Source of the DNA: Salipiger abyssi
Lineage (GTDB): Bacteria > Pseudomonadota > Alphaproteobacteria > Rhodobacterales > Rhodobacteraceae
DNA length: 64,000 bases
Direction: 5' to 3'
Assembly (NCBI RefSeq): GCF_017311415.1
Contig: NZ_JAEKIS010000005.1
Location: 124,001 to 188,000, forward strand
The first letter of the stretch is position 1. Every line of letters starts with the position of its first letter. The notes beneath the pieces were generated by a model that did no database searches, was not told the DNA's origin, and saw only the letters and a list, made by a program, of their open reading frames with translations. The translations under genes and the position numbers were made by a program. Below are positions 18,891-28,660 of this stretch, piece after piece.

Positions 18891-20057
18891 TCAGCGCGGC
18901 CGCCCGCGCAGGATTTCGCCGATCTCGCCCTGCGGGCGGGTCCGGGTGAAGGCCAGAAGCATACCGACCGCGATGCCGCCGGCGATCAGCGACGAGCCGC
19001 CATAGCTCACGAAGGGCAGCGTCATGCCCTTGGCCGGCAGCAGCCGCACCGCGACGCCCATATTGATCATCGCCTGCACGCCGAACATCGCCGCGAGCCC
19101 GGTGCCTGCCAGCCGGATGAAGGGATCGCGCTCGCGCATCAGCCGCAGCACCGAGCGCACCACCACCACGGTGTAGAGCGCAATGATCAGCAGCACGAGG
19201 ATGAGCCCGTATTCCTCGGCGGCCACCGCAATGATGAAATCCGTATGCGCATCGGGCAGCGACCATTTCACCTGGCCCTCGCCGACGCCGACGCCGAAGA
19301 AGCCGCCCTCCTGAATGGCGTTGGTGGCATAGCCGAGCTGGGTGGTGGGATCGACCTCGGGGGTGAGAAAGCCATCGATGCGGCGGGCGAAGTGTTCGGA
19401 GCTGTTATAGGCCACCATGCCGCCCATCACCACGAGCCCGGCGAGCCCCACCAGCAGCAGCATCGGCGCGCCGGCGATGAACCACATCACCCCCCAGCCG
19501 AAGAGTACAAGGCTCGCCTGGCCGAAATCCGGCTGCATCGCGAGCGCCAGCACGATGGTGACGGTCAACCCGAAGGACCAGAGCTTGCCCGGCGGGCCGC
19601 CGATCTCCTGGCTGGCGGCCATCATCCAGGCGGCGACGATGACGAAGAGCGGCTTGAGGAATTCCGACGGCTGCACCGAAGCGAAGCCCAGCGAGTACCA
19701 GCGCACCGCGCCCTTGCCGAAATCGGTGCCGAGGAAGGGCAGACCGAGCAGCGAGACAAAGGCCACGAGAAAGCCGATCACCGCGAGGCGCCGCACCAGC
19801 AGCGGCGTCAGCATCGACGTCAGCATCATCGCGGTCAGCGCCAGCCCGCCGAACACCGCCTGCCGCTGCACATAGTGGAAATGCGCAAAGCCGTTGCGCT
19901 CGGCCAGCGGCGGCGAGGCGGCGAGCCCCAGCAGGATGCCGATGCCGAAGAGCAGGAAGATGCAGGACAGCGCCCAGCGATCGACCGTGCGCCACCATTT
20001 GGGCAGAACAGGCTCGCCCTCCTGCACGGAGACCGTGCCGTAAACCATTTCCGTCAT
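18891..20057 (-). CDS. ftsW: Septal peptidoglycan polymerase FtsW (SEDS family)
   Basis: 388 residues with about ten transmembrane helices. SEDS motifs are visible: GAVRWYSLGFASVQPSEFLKP, PDFGQASLVLFGWGVMWF, and the C-terminal LPAKGMTLPFVSYGGSSLIA. FtsW is the septal glycan polymerase that pairs with FtsI. ATG at 20057 (an ATG at 20048 is an alternative). A 162-bp gap with no gene separates it from murG. It is separated from murD by two + strand genes, so this part of the cluster may start from its own promoter at 20058-20220. Confidence 0.96.
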   Translation of the reverse strand: MTEMVYGTVSVQEGEPVLPKWWRTVDRWALSCIFLLFGIGILLGLAASPPLAERNGFAHFHYVQRQAVFGGLALTAMMLTSMLTPLLVRRLAVIGFLVAFVSLLGLPFLGTDFGKGAVRWYSLGFASVQPSEFLKPLFVIVAAWMMAASQEIGGPPGKLWSFGLTVTIVLALAMQPDFGQASLVLFGWGVMWFIAGAPMLLLVGLAGLVVMGGMVAYNSSEHFARRIDGFLTPEVDPTTQLGYATNAIQEGGFFGVGVGEGQVKWSLPDAHTDFIIAVAAEEYGLILVLLIIALYTVVVVRSVLRLMRERDPFIRLAGTGLAAMFGVQAMINMGVAVRLLPAKGMTLPFVSYGGSSLIAGGIAVGMLLAFTRTRPQGEIGEILRGRPR

Positions 20058-20220
20058 GGGACCACCGCTCGTATTGGCCGCTCAACGGCCGGATTGCCTC
20101 TGCTCGCCCGGGTTGGCCCGGATCATGCAACGAATGGTAGCAAAGCGGGAGGGTTTTGGGAAGACTTGGTTGCGGCTTGCCCCCCTGCCCCGGCACCGCG
20201 CGGGCGGATGGGGCGGCGGT

Positions 20221-20243
20221 GAGTATTTGCGGAAAGATGAAAG
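20221..20243 (+). repeat. GAGTATTT/AAAGATGAA repeat, copy 2
   Basis: On the plus strand: GAGTATTT, GCGG, then AAAGATGAAAG. It lies between the divergent ftsW and oxidoreductase genes. Confidence 0.75.
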
Positions 20244-20287
20244 CCCGGGGGCTTGCGCGGGGCGGCGTTCCGTGGTCCTGAGCCGCC

Positions 20288-21478
20288 ATGCAGATCGAAA
20301 CGCTGATCCTCGGGGCCGGAGCCGCCGGCATGATGTGCGCCGCAGAGGCCGGGCCGGGCACGCTGGTGGTGGATCATGCGCGCAACCCGGGCGAAAAGAT
20401 CCGCATCTCCGGCGGCGGGCGCTGCAACTTCACCAATCTCGGTGTCGAGCCGGGCTGTTTCCTGTCGGAGAACCCGCATTTCTGCAAATCGGCACTGGCG
20501 CGCTACACGCAGTGGGATTTCCTCGGTCTGATCGGACGCCACGGCATCGCCTGGCACGAGAAGACGCTGGGCCAGCTCTTTTGCGACGGCAAGGCCACCC
20601 AGATCATCGCCATGCTGATGCGCGAGATGGAGGCGGCGGGGGCGGAGCTCTGGCTCTCGACCGAGCTTGCCGAGCTCAACCATGACGGCACCCGCTTCGT
20701 GGCGCGGCTGATGCGCGAGGGCGCCGAGCAGGTGGTCTCGGCACGCAATCTGGTGCTGGCGACCGGCGGCAAGTCGATCCCCAAGATGGGCGCCACGGGG
20801 CTTGCCTATGACATCGCGACGCGCTTTGGGCTGGAGATCGTCGCGCCCCGCCCCGGGCTGGTGCCCTTCACCTTTCCCGACGGCCGCTTCTCGGCGCTTT
20901 CCGGCCTGTCGCTGCCGGTGCGCGCGCAGACCGCGCGCGGCGCCTTCGAGGAGGCGATGCTCTTCACCCATCGCGGGCTTTCGGGGCCGGCGATCCTGCA
21001 GATCTCTAGCTACTGGCGCGAGGGCGAGGCCGTTACAGTGGATCTGCTGCCGGGCGGCGACCCCGCCACCGCGCTGCGCGCCGCGCGCGGTGAGGCCGGG
21101 CGGCGGGCGCTGAGCACCGCGCTGGGGCAGCTGCTGCCGCCGAAGCTGGTGGCCTATCTCGGCGAGACGCTGGATCTGACCGGCAATCTCGCCGATCTCT
21201 CCGACCGGCGCATCGCCGCGCTGGCGCAGGCGCTCAGCGGCTGGGAGCTGCGCCCGCAGGGCACCGAGGGCTGGCGCACCGCCGAGGTCACGCTGGGCGG
21301 CATCGCGACCGACGGGCTTTCCTCAAAGACGATGGAGGCCAAATCCGTGCCCGGGCTCTATGTCATCGGCGAGGCGGTGGACGTGACCGGCTGGCTGGGC
21401 GGTTACAATTTCCAGTGGGCGTGGTCTTCGGGCACCGCCTGCGGGCGCGCCATCGCCGAGACGCATCGGCACCCTTGA
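20288..21478 (+). CDS. NAD(P)/FAD-dependent oxidoreductase, BaiN/HI0933-like
   Basis: 396 residues. The dinucleotide-binding motif LILGAGAAGMMCA is at the N-terminus, followed by KIRISGGGRCNFTN, the hallmark of the HI0933/BaiN flavoprotein family. The C-terminal FAD region reads GLYVIGEAVDVTGWLGGYNFQWAWSSG. Substrates of most members are unknown. ATG at 20288. It is transcribed against the dcw genes and separates ftsW from murD together with the next gene. Confidence 0.9.
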   Translation: MQIETLILGAGAAGMMCAAEAGPGTLVVDHARNPGEKIRISGGGRCNFTNLGVEPGCFLSENPHFCKSALARYTQWDFLGLIGRHGIAWHEKTLGQLFCDGKATQIIAMLMREMEAAGAELWLSTELAELNHDGTRFVARLMREGAEQVVSARNLVLATGGKSIPKMGATGLAYDIATRFGLEIVAPRPGLVPFTFPDGRFSALSGLSLPVRAQTARGAFEEAMLFTHRGLSGPAILQISSYWREGEAVTVDLLPGGDPATALRAARGEAGRRALSTALGQLLPPKLVAYLGETLDLTGNLADLSDRRIAALAQALSGWELRPQGTEGWRTAEVTLGGIATDGLSSKTMEAKSVPGLYVIGEAVDVTGWLGGYNFQWAWSSGTACGRAIAETHRHP

Positions 21479-21533
21479 ATTCGTCACGCTACCGTTACAT
21501 CTTTGTCGCTCAGATGTCGTGGAGCGCGCCCGC

Positions 21534-22220
21534 ATGGCCTTTGCCGATCATCCTACCCTGCACCCCGCCAACTGGCTGCGGGATATCGAGGCACAGGTGC
21601 CGCGCAAGGCCGTGCGCGACCTCTGGAACCGCTTCCGTTACGGCGCCGACGCACCGCGTTCGGACGAGCGCATCTATCTGCCGCCCTGCGAAATCCGCGA
21701 TTCCTACGATGCCAACGCCGGGCGCAAGCCGCTGCGCCGCCAGCACAGCGGCATGATCGTCGCCGGCGACTGGGACCGCTGCCGCACGCCGTTTGCGGAG
21801 AACATCAAGTTCCAGAGCTGCCGCATGCATTACGAGGACGGCGTGGCCTGGGAAGACACACCGCTTTTCGCGCGCATGCTGCGGCATCTCGCCGAAGGGC
21901 GCCGCCCGGATGGCTGCGTCACGCATGAGGATGTGGTGAACCGCTACGAGACGCTGGACCGGATCTATGAGGAGACGCAGCGGCGCGGGCGGCTGCTCGC
22001 CCAGTCGGAGCTGCCGGAATATTTCCGCCGCGAGCATGGCGGCATCCTGGTGCATATCGACCGCAACGGTCAGCCGCTGCGCGCCAGCGGCGGCATGCAC
22101 CGGCTGGCCATCGCGCAGATCCTGAAACTGCCCGAAGTGCCGGCCCAGCTCGGCGTGGTGCATCCGGAGGCGATCTACAAGGCGCTATTGGCGCCGTTAC
22201 GGCAGTCGCGGCTGGGCTGA
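21534..22220 (+). CDS. Hypothetical protein with ParB-like C-terminal motif
   Basis: 228 residues, no firm family. The C-terminal part reads GGILVHIDRNGQPLRASGGMHRLAIAQIL, which resembles the ParB/sulfiredoxin-type motif (a G-G-x-H-R-L turn after a beta strand). The middle has cysteine and tryptophan residues but no known motif. The ATG at 21534 has GGAG 9 nt upstream; a GTG at 21519 would add five residues. No partner gene is evident. Confidence 0.7.
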   Translation: MAFADHPTLHPANWLRDIEAQVPRKAVRDLWNRFRYGADAPRSDERIYLPPCEIRDSYDANAGRKPLRRQHSGMIVAGDWDRCRTPFAENIKFQSCRMHYEDGVAWEDTPLFARMLRHLAEGRRPDGCVTHEDVVNRYETLDRIYEETQRRGRLLAQSELPEYFRREHGGILVHIDRNGQPLRASGGMHRLAIAQILKLPEVPAQLGVVHPEAIYKALLAPLRQSRLG

Positions 22221-22263
22221 GACACAGGTCTTCCCGCTACGTTGCGAGCGTATCGCAAGGCAT

Positions 22264-22283
22264 GGTGGGCAAGATTGCCCACC
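22264..22283. repeat. GGTGGGCAA/TTGCCCACC palindrome, REP-like
   Basis: Nine-base-pair perfect arms with a 2-nt loop. Same type as 22443-22462 and 62719-62738. Confidence 0.7.
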
Positions 22284-22318
22284 CCACGGGATCACGCCCC
22301 CCCCCCCGGAACATCGCG

Positions 22319-22337
22319 CCCCGGACCCGATCCGGGG
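22319..22337. repeat. CCCCGGA-N5-TCCGGGG palindrome
   Basis: Seven-base-pair perfect arms, loop CCCGA. The arms match those at 4316-4334. Confidence 0.7.
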
Positions 22338-22442
22338 CCTCCCCCGCCGGTCCGGAGCAGACCGTTGGGGCGGTTCGTGAAGAGTCCGCCGCACCGCGAG
22401 CCCTGCCGGAAGAACCTTAACGCCTGTCATACCGCACCGTAG

Positions 22443-22462
22443 GGTGGGCAATCCTGCCCACC
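22443..22462. repeat. GGTGGGCA/TGCCCACC palindrome, REP-like
   Basis: Eight-base-pair perfect arms, 4-nt loop, preceded by GTAG as in the copy at 4355. It lies 32 bp beyond the murD stop and could end murD transcription. Confidence 0.7.
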
Positions 22463-22494
22463 TCTCCCCGACGACACTCCCAGAGGCGATGGCC

Positions 22495-23898
22495 CTACCC
22501 CGCCAGCGCCGCCCGCACCTTCTCGGCGAAATCTTCGCCGCGCCGCTCGAAATTGTCGTATTGATCGAAACTGGCGGCGGCGGGCGCCAGCAGCACCACT
22601 TCGCCCTCCTGCGCCTCGGCCACCGCGCGGGCGACGGCGGTGCCCATCTCGGTGCAGATCTCCGCCTCGACCCCCGGCAGCCCCAGCGCAAATCCCGCCG
22701 CCTCGCGCCCGATCACATAGGCCTTCACCACATTCCCGAGCCCCGGCGCCAGCCCGTCGAGCCCGCCCTCCTTCATCAGACCGCCGCAGACCCAACGGAT
22801 GCGCGGAAAGGCCTGCAAGGCCTTCAGCGCCGCGTCCACATTCGTGGCCTTGCTGTCGTTCACATAGGTCACTCCGCCGGCTTCGGCGACGATCTGGCTG
22901 CGATGCGGCAGCCCCTCGAAGCTGTGAAACGCCGCCTCGATGACGCGCGGCGCCAGCCCCAGCGCGCGGGTCGCCGCATAGGCGGCACAGGCGTTCTGAT
23001 GATTGTGCGCACCGGGCAGGCCGCGCACCGACCGCAGGTCGATGGAGGCCACCTGCCGCCCCTTGCGCCATTCGGTCAGGAACCCCTTGCGCGCGAACAC
23101 ATCCCAGCCCGGCCCCGAGAGCTTCGTGCCGGACGACACCCGGATCACCCGGTCGTCCGCCGACGCCTCGGAAAGCTGGTTGGCCAGATAGCGCCCCTCG
23201 TTCTCGTCCACACCGATCACGCAGCGATCCGGCCCGCCCTCGGCAAAGAGCCGGCGCTTGGCGGCGAAATAGCCGCCGATGCCGCCGTGGCGGTCGAGAT
23301 GATCGGGCGAGAGATTGGTAAAGACCGCCACATCGGGCGTCAGCGCGCGGGCGAGATCGGTCTGGTAACTCGACAGCTCCAGCACCACGACACCGCCCTC
23401 GCCCGGCGGGTCGATATCCAGCACGCCGCGGCCGATATTGCCCGCAAGCTGGCTGTCGCGCCCGGCGCTTTGCAGGATGTGATGGATTAGCGCCGAGGTG
23501 GTCGACTTGCCGTTGCTGCCGGTCACCGCCACCACCTTGGGCGGCTGATCGAACATCGCCCAGTCGCCGCTGCCGAAGGAGCGGAAAAAGAGCCCGATAT
23601 CGTTGTCCACCGGCACCCCCGCCGCCCAGGCGGCGGCGATCACCGGGTTGGGCGCGGGGTAGAGATGCGGAATGCCCGGCGAGACCACCAGCCAGTCGAC
23701 CCCGTCGAAGCCGCCGGCACGCGCCAGATCGCGGACCCCGAACCCCTCGGCCTCCGCGCTCGCCCGCGCCTCCGGATTGTCGTCCCAACAGAGCGGCACC
23801 GCCCCGCCCTCGCGCAGCGCCCGCGCCGCCGAGAGCCCCGACCGGCCCAACCCCAGCACGGCGACCACGCGCCCGTCGAATCCAGCAACCGGTATCAT
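22495..23898 (-). CDS. murD: UDP-N-acetylmuramoylalanine--D-glutamate ligase MurD
   Basis: 467 residues; adds D-Glu to UDP-MurNAc-L-Ala. N-terminal Rossmann motif [21 protein letters not shown] loop [16 protein letters not shown], and the C-terminal domain with YVNDSKATN, as in other MurD enzymes. ATG at 23898 ([16 protein letters not shown]); the frame is open 48 codons further upstream but that segment is not family-like and contains a repeat copy. The 3' end is convergent with the hypothetical gene. Confidence 0.97.
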   Translation of the reverse strand: MIPVAGFDGRVVAVLGLGRSGLSAARALREGGAVPLCWDDNPEARASAEAEGFGVRDLARAGGFDGVDWLVVSPGIPHLYPAPNPVIAAAWAAGVPVDNDIGLFFRSFGSGDWAMFDQPPKVVAVTGSNGKSTTSALIHHILQSAGRDSQLAGNIGRGVLDIDPPGEGGVVVLELSSYQTDLARALTPDVAVFTNLSPDHLDRHGGIGGYFAAKRRLFAEGGPDRCVIGVDENEGRYLANQLSEASADDRVIRVSSGTKLSGPGWDVFARKGFLTEWRKGRQVASIDLRSVRGLPGAHNHQNACAAYAATRALGLAPRVIEAAFHSFEGLPHRSQIVAEAGGVTYVNDSKATNVDAALKALQAFPRIRWVCGGLMKEGGLDGLAPGLGNVVKAYVIGREAAGFALGLPGVEAEICTEMGTAVARAVAEAQEGEVVLLAPAAASFDQYDNFERRGEDFAEKVRAALAG

Positions 23899-23975
23899 CG
23901 CCCTGCCCCCGTCTCGCAGCTTTCTTCCAACCGCTACCGCAAGCGCCCCGCATTGACCAGAGCGCGCCCCGCCCC

Positions 23976-23998
23976 ATTCATCTTTCTGAAAAATACTC
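23976..23998 (-). repeat. GAGTATTT/AAAGATGAA repeat, copy 3
   Basis: Minus strand: GAGTATTT, then TTCAG, then AAAGATGAAT. It lies in the 180-bp gap between the small membrane gene and murD. Confidence 0.7.
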
Positions 23999-24078
23999 CC
24001 GCCGAAGGCCTCTGTCCTCGCCACATCGGCACCGCCGGGCACAGATTCCCGCCGTCTCCCAAGCGGCGCCGGGGCGGG

Positions 24079-24594
24079 CTACTGCGGAAGCGGAACGAGA
24101 CAGACCCCGGGCAGCACTGGCGCCTCGTCGGGGCACCGCCCATCCGCCTGCGCAGCGCTCTCCTCGTCGAGAATGCCGATGGCGTCGGCCAGCTTGAGCG
24201 AGAACAGCATGATCACGAAGGCGAACAGCCCGGCGGCCACGAGCGCGATGACCGCGCTTTTCAGCACGGTGCGCCAATGCAATGCCCGGCGCCAATGCGC
24301 GCAGCTGCGCCAGTCGAAACGCCCGCGCCGGGCGGTGCCGCCCTCGGCGAGGATCGCGACCGTGCGCACGCAGCCGGCCAGCATGAAGACATAGCCCAGC
24401 ACCGCCGAGGCGCCCAGACCCGCCACCAGCAGCAGCCACCGGTAGTCCCAGACCGGCACGTCGATCCGCCCGAGCCCCCGGACGGCGAGTTCCATCACCG
24501 CCACCATCGCGGCGCCGCGCAGGATCATGTCGACCCCGGCGGTCAGCGCCCGCATCAGCCGTTCGGGAAACGTCTCGGCGTCCGGTGCGGCCAC
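24079..24594 (-). CDS. Hypothetical membrane protein between mraY and murD
   Basis: 171 residues, unrecognised. Three hydrophobic segments are visible: around AAMVAVMELAVRGL, then YRWLLLVAGLGASAVLGYVFMLAGC, and AVIALVAAGLFAFVIMLFSL. The C-terminal tail has two cysteines. A GTG at 24594, 4 bp after the mraY stop, gives tight coupling; an ATG at 24555 is an alternative start. Position suggests a role in envelope growth, but nothing in the sequence proves it. Confidence 0.65.
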   Translation of the reverse strand: MAAPDAETFPERLMRALTAGVDMILRGAAMVAVMELAVRGLGRIDVPVWDYRWLLLVAGLGASAVLGYVFMLAGCVRTVAILAEGGTARRGRFDWRSCAHWRRALHWRTVLKSAVIALVAAGLFAFVIMLFSLKLADAIGILDEESAAQADGRCPDEAPVLPGVCLVPLPQ

Positions 24595-24598
24595 CGGC

Positions 24599-25681
24599 TC
24601 AGCGCACTTTCAGCGTCGCCAGCCCGATCAGCGCCAGGATCAGCGAGATGATCCAGAAACGGATCACGATCTGCGGCTCCGCCCAGCCCTTCTTTTCATA
24701 GTGATGATGGATCGGCGCCATCAGGAACACCCGCTTGCCGGTGCGCTTGAAATAGAACACCTGGATGATCACCGAGAGCGCCTCGACCACGAAGAGCCCG
24801 CCGACAATCGCCAGCACGATCTCGTGCTTGGTGGCCACCGCAATCGCCCCCAGCGCGCCGCCCAGGGCCAGCGAGCCGGTATCGCCCATGAACACCGCCG
24901 CCGGCGGCGCGTTGTACCACAGAAAGCCCAGCCCCCCGCCGATCAGCGCGGCGGCAAAGATCAGGATCTCGCCGGTGCCGGGCACGTAATGCACGTCGAG
25001 ATAATCGGTGAAATCGGTCCGCCCCACCGCATAGGCGATGATGCCCAGCGTGCCGCCGGCGATCATCACCGGCATGATCGCCAGCCCGTCCAGCCCGTCG
25101 GTCAGGTTCACTGCATTGGCGGCGCCGACGATGACGATCATCGAGAACGGCACGAAGAAGATCCCGAGATTGAGCAGCGCGTCCTTGAACACCGGAAAGG
25201 CCAGCTGCCCGGTAAGCTCTGCCGGATGGAACCAGGCCGCCCAGGCGCCGGCGATCCCGGCGATGAGAAAGCCCAGCAAAAGCCGCACCTTGCCCGACAC
25301 ACCCTTGGTGTTCTGCTTGGAGACCTTGGCGTAATCGTCGGCAAAGCCGATGGCGGCATAACCCATGGTGACAAAGAGCACCATCCACACGAACGGATTG
25401 TCGAGCCTTGCCCAGAGCAGCGTCGCGGTCAGCAGCGCGCCGACGATCAGGAGCCCGCCCATGGTCGGCGTGCCGGCCTTGACGAAATGCCCCTCCGGCC
25501 CGTCATTGCGGATCGGCTGCCCCTTGCCCTGGCGCTTGCGCAGCACGTCGATCAGCGGCCGCCCGAAGAGAAAGCCAAAGATCAGCGCGGTCAGGAACGC
25601 CCCGCCGGCGCGGAAGGTGATATAGCGGAAGAGGTTGAAAAGGTCGCCCCCGTCGCTGAGTTCGGTCAGCCAGTAAAGCAT
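24599..25681 (-). CDS. mraY: Phospho-MurNAc-pentapeptide transferase MraY
   Basis: 360 residues, normal length, about ten transmembrane helices. It forms lipid I from UDP-MurNAc-pentapeptide and undecaprenyl phosphate. Diagnostic motifs are [22 protein letters not shown] and the HHHYEKKGW loop near the C-terminus. ATG at 25681; the frame is open 40 codons upstream into murF and that part is not used. It lies 13 bp after murF. Confidence 0.98.
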   Translation of the reverse strand: MLYWLTELSDGGDLFNLFRYITFRAGGAFLTALIFGFLFGRPLIDVLRKRQGKGQPIRNDGPEGHFVKAGTPTMGGLLIVGALLTATLLWARLDNPFVWMVLFVTMGYAAIGFADDYAKVSKQNTKGVSGKVRLLLGFLIAGIAGAWAAWFHPAELTGQLAFPVFKDALLNLGIFFVPFSMIVIVGAANAVNLTDGLDGLAIMPVMIAGGTLGIIAYAVGRTDFTDYLDVHYVPGTGEILIFAAALIGGGLGFLWYNAPPAAVFMGDTGSLALGGALGAIAVATKHEIVLAIVGGLFVVEALSVIIQVFYFKRTGKRVFLMAPIHHHYEKKGWAEPQIVIRFWIISLILALIGLATLKVR

Positions 25682-25694
25682 CGTCCGGTCCTTC

Positions 25695-27128
25695 TCACCC
25701 GTTTCCGCCCGCGGGCACTTGTCCCATTTTCCGGATTGCGTCAACCACGCGCGCCAGCGCCATCGACAGCGAGCCCTTGACCAGAACCACGTCGCCGGCA
25801 TCGAGATCGTGGCGCACGCGCTCGGCCATCGCGGCGCTGTCCTCGGTCCAGTGGCCGCGCTTCTCGTCCGGCAGCGCCTGCCAGAGATCGCGCATCAGCG
25901 GACCGACGCAATGCACCGTGTCGATACAGCCCATCGCCGGCAGCGCGGCCACGGCGCGGTGCAGATCGTGCTCGCCCTGCCCCAGCTCCTTCATGTCGCC
26001 GAGATAGGCGATGCGGCGACCATGAGAGACGCGCCCCAGCCCGTCATGGGGATGGGCGCCGGCCAGCACCTCCAGCGCCGCGCTCAGCGAGGCGGGGTTG
26101 GCGTTATAGGCGTCGTCGATCAGTTCCAGCGTCAGATGGGTTTCCACCGGGTCGAGCAGGATCACCTCGCGCAGGCCCCGGCCCGCGCCCGCCTGCCATT
26201 GCCCCAGCGCGGTGATCGCCAGCGCCCGGTCGAGCCCCAGCGCATGCGCCACCGCCAGCACGCCCAGCCCGTTCACCGCGAAATGCCGCCCCGGCACCGC
26301 CACCTTGAAGAGGATCGGCGTGCGCCAGGCCCGGCCCTGCGCCACGGTGGTGGCGTCGCCCACGGTCACCTCGGTGATGCGGTGGTGATTGCCCGCCGCC
26401 TCGCCAAAGGTGATGACCTGCGCCGAGCGCGCCTCCGCCATCTCCACCAGGATCGGCGAGACGTCGAGATCGCCGTTCACCACCGCCGTGCCGCCCGGCT
26501 CCAGCCCCTCGAAGATCGCGCCCTTCTCGCGCGCGATGCCCGCCAGGCTCTCGAAGGCGGCCAGATGCGCCGGCGCCACGATGGTCACCATCGCCACATG
26601 CGGCCGCGCCATGCGGCTCAGCGGCGCGATCTCGCCGGGATGGTTCATGCCGATCTCGATCACCGCGAAATCCACGTCGCGCGGCATCCGCGCCAGCGTC
26701 AGGGGCACGCCCCAGTGGTTGTTATAGCTCTTCTCGGCGGCATGCACCGTACCCTGCGCGCCCAGCACGCAGCGCAGCATCTCCTTGGTCGAGGTCTTGC
26801 CGACCGAGCCGGTCACCGCCACGACCTGCGCCCGCGTGCGCGCCCGCGCCGCGATGCCGAGCCGCTCCAGCCCCGCCTGCACGTCGTCGACCAGCAGCAA
26901 CCGGTCCTCGTCGACGCCCTCGGGAATGCGGCTCACCAGCGCGGCGGCGGCGCCCTTCTCCAGCGCCTGCGCCACGAACTCGTGCCCGTCCCGCGCCGCC
27001 TTCAGCGCCACGAACAGATCGCCCGGCGCCAGCGTGCGGGTGTCGATCGACACCCCTGTCGCCTCCCAATGCGCCGAGACGCGTCCGCCGCAGGCCTCCG
27101 CCGCTTCCTTCGCCGTCCAGAGCGTCAC
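25695..27128 (-). CDS. murF: UDP-MurNAc-tripeptide--D-Ala-D-Ala ligase MurF
   Basis: 477 residues; adds the D-Ala-D-Ala made by Ddl. ATP loop [17 protein letters not shown], followed by [11 protein letters not shown] and the central [14 protein letters not shown], all MurF signatures; [11 protein letters not shown] lies in the C-terminal domain. The start is GTG at 27128, overlapping the murE stop as GTGA. Confidence 0.97.
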   Translation of the reverse strand: MTLWTAKEAAEACGGRVSAHWEATGVSIDTRTLAPGDLFVALKAARDGHEFVAQALEKGAAAALVSRIPEGVDEDRLLLVDDVQAGLERLGIAARARTRAQVVAVTGSVGKTSTKEMLRCVLGAQGTVHAAEKSYNNHWGVPLTLARMPRDVDFAVIEIGMNHPGEIAPLSRMARPHVAMVTIVAPAHLAAFESLAGIAREKGAIFEGLEPGGTAVVNGDLDVSPILVEMAEARSAQVITFGEAAGNHHRITEVTVGDATTVAQGRAWRTPILFKVAVPGRHFAVNGLGVLAVAHALGLDRALAITALGQWQAGAGRGLREVILLDPVETHLTLELIDDAYNANPASLSAALEVLAGAHPHDGLGRVSHGRRIAYLGDMKELGQGEHDLHRAVAALPAMGCIDTVHCVGPLMRDLWQALPDEKRGHWTEDSAAMAERVRHDLDAGDVVLVKGSLSMALARVVDAIRKMGQVPAGGNG

Positions 27129-28606
27129 AGGCCCCTCCCGTCCAGCGCCGCCACGGCGACACTCGCCTGTTCCACATCGTCGAAGGGATAGACCGTATCG
27201 CCGACGATCTGCCCGGTCTCGTGACCCTTGCCGCAGACCAGCAGCGCGTCGCCCGGCCCCAGAAGATCGACTCCGCGCAGGATCGCCTCGGCGCGGTCAC
27301 CCACCTCGGTGGCACCCGGCGCGCCCTCCAGCACCTGCGCGCGGATCGCCGCCGGATCCTCGGAGCGCGGGTTGTCGTCGGTCACGATGACCATATCCGC
27401 GTGCTCCGTCGCGGCCTTGCCCATCAGCGGGCGCTTGCGCGCGTCGCGGTCGCCGCCGGCGCCGACAATCGCGATGAGCCGGCCCATGACATGCGGGCGC
27501 AGCGCCTGGATGGCGGTCGCCACCGCGTCGGGCGTATGGGCGAAATCCACATAGACCGCCGCGCCATTGTTGCGCGTCGCCGCAAGCTGCATGCGCCCGC
27601 GCACCGTTTCGAGCCTCGGCAGCGCGCGAAAGACGTCCTCGGCCTCGGCGCCGCAAGCGATGACCAGCCCCGCCGCCAGCAGCGCGTTCCAGCCCTGAAA
27701 CCCGCCGATCAGCGGCAGCCGTAGCTGCTCCACCACCCCGTGCCAGCTCAGCCGCAGCTCCTGCCCCGTCGCATCGAAGCGCTGGCCCAGCAGGCGCAGA
27801 TCGGTGCCCTCGGCCTCGCCGACGCTCAGCACCTCCTGCCCGCGCGCCTTGGCGATGGCCAGCATGTCGATGCCGCGCGCGTCGTCGATATTGATCACCG
27901 CCATGCCCTCCTCGGGCAGCACGCGGGCGAAGAGCCCGGCCTTGGCGGCGAAATATTCCTCAAAATCCGCGTGGTAATCGAGGTGATCCTGGCTGAAATT
28001 GGTGAAACCCGCCGCCTTCAGCTGTACCCCGTCGAGCCGCCGCTGGTCGAGCCCATGGCTCGACGCCTCCATCGCCGCGTGATCGACACCGGCCTCCGCC
28101 GCCTCGGCCAGCGCCTTGTGCAGGGTGATTGGCTCGGGCGTGGTATGGCGCAGCGGCGCCTGCCAGTCGCCCTCGACCCCGGTGGTGCCCAGGTTGACCG
28201 CGCGATAGCCCAGCTCCTGCCAGAGCCGGCGCACGAAGGTAGCGACGGAGGTCTTGCCGTTGGTGCCGGTCACCGCCACCATCGTGGCGGGCTGCGCGCC
28301 GAAGAACAGCGCGCAGGCATAGGCCAGCGCCTGGCGCGGATCGGCGGCGATCACCAGCGCCGCCTCGCTCTCGCCCAGCGCGTCGCGGGCGATCTCGGCG
28401 CCCTCGGCATCGGTCAGCACGGCCACGGCGCCCTGCGCCAAAGCGGTCTCGACAAAGCGCGCGCCATGCAGCCTGGTGCCCGGCATCGCCGCAAAGAGAT
28501 GCCCCGGCATCACCGCCCGGCTGTCCACGGAAATGCCGCTCACCTTCGCCTCGCGCCCGCCCCGCGCGGTCAGGCCCAGATCCGAGAGGCTCTTCTCCCC
28601 GCTCAT
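27125..28606 (-). CDS. murE: UDP-MurNAc-L-Ala-D-Glu--meso-DAP ligase MurE
   Basis: 493 residues. ATP loop VAVTGTNGKTSVATF and the substrate-selecting motif DNPRSE show that it adds meso-diaminopimelate, the Gram-negative choice. Other family features are YVDFAHTPDAV and VCGKGHETGQ. ATG at 28606. It is 54 bp downstream of ftsI; that gap carries a repeat copy. Confidence 0.98.
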   Translation of the reverse strand: MSGEKSLSDLGLTARGGREAKVSGISVDSRAVMPGHLFAAMPGTRLHGARFVETALAQGAVAVLTDAEGAEIARDALGESEAALVIAADPRQALAYACALFFGAQPATMVAVTGTNGKTSVATFVRRLWQELGYRAVNLGTTGVEGDWQAPLRHTTPEPITLHKALAEAAEAGVDHAAMEASSHGLDQRRLDGVQLKAAGFTNFSQDHLDYHADFEEYFAAKAGLFARVLPEEGMAVINIDDARGIDMLAIAKARGQEVLSVGEAEGTDLRLLGQRFDATGQELRLSWHGVVEQLRLPLIGGFQGWNALLAAGLVIACGAEAEDVFRALPRLETVRGRMQLAATRNNGAAVYVDFAHTPDAVATAIQALRPHVMGRLIAIVGAGGDRDARKRPLMGKAATEHADMVIVTDDNPRSEDPAAIRAQVLEGAPGATEVGDRAEAILRGVDLLGPGDALLVCGKGHETGQIVGDTVYPFDDVEQASVAVAALDGRGL

Positions 28607-28614
28607 GGCAGCCC

Positions 28615-28636
28615 TTTCATCTTTCCCAAAATACTC
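28615..28636 (-). repeat. GAGTATTT/AAAGATGAA repeat, copy 4
   Basis: Minus strand: GAGTATTTT, GGG, then AAAGATGAAA. It fills most of the short ftsI-murE gap, inside the dcw operon. Confidence 0.75.
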
Positions 28637-28660
28637 AAACCCGGCGGCGCCGACGCGCCC

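Larger units (their letters stand above)
22221..22494. other. Convergent intergenic region with three palindromes and a C11 run
   Basis: Between the 3' ends of the hypothetical gene (+) and murD (-). It holds palindromes at 22264-22283, 22319-22337 and 22443-22462 and eleven consecutive C at 22297-22307. No gene was seen. Confidence 0.6.
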
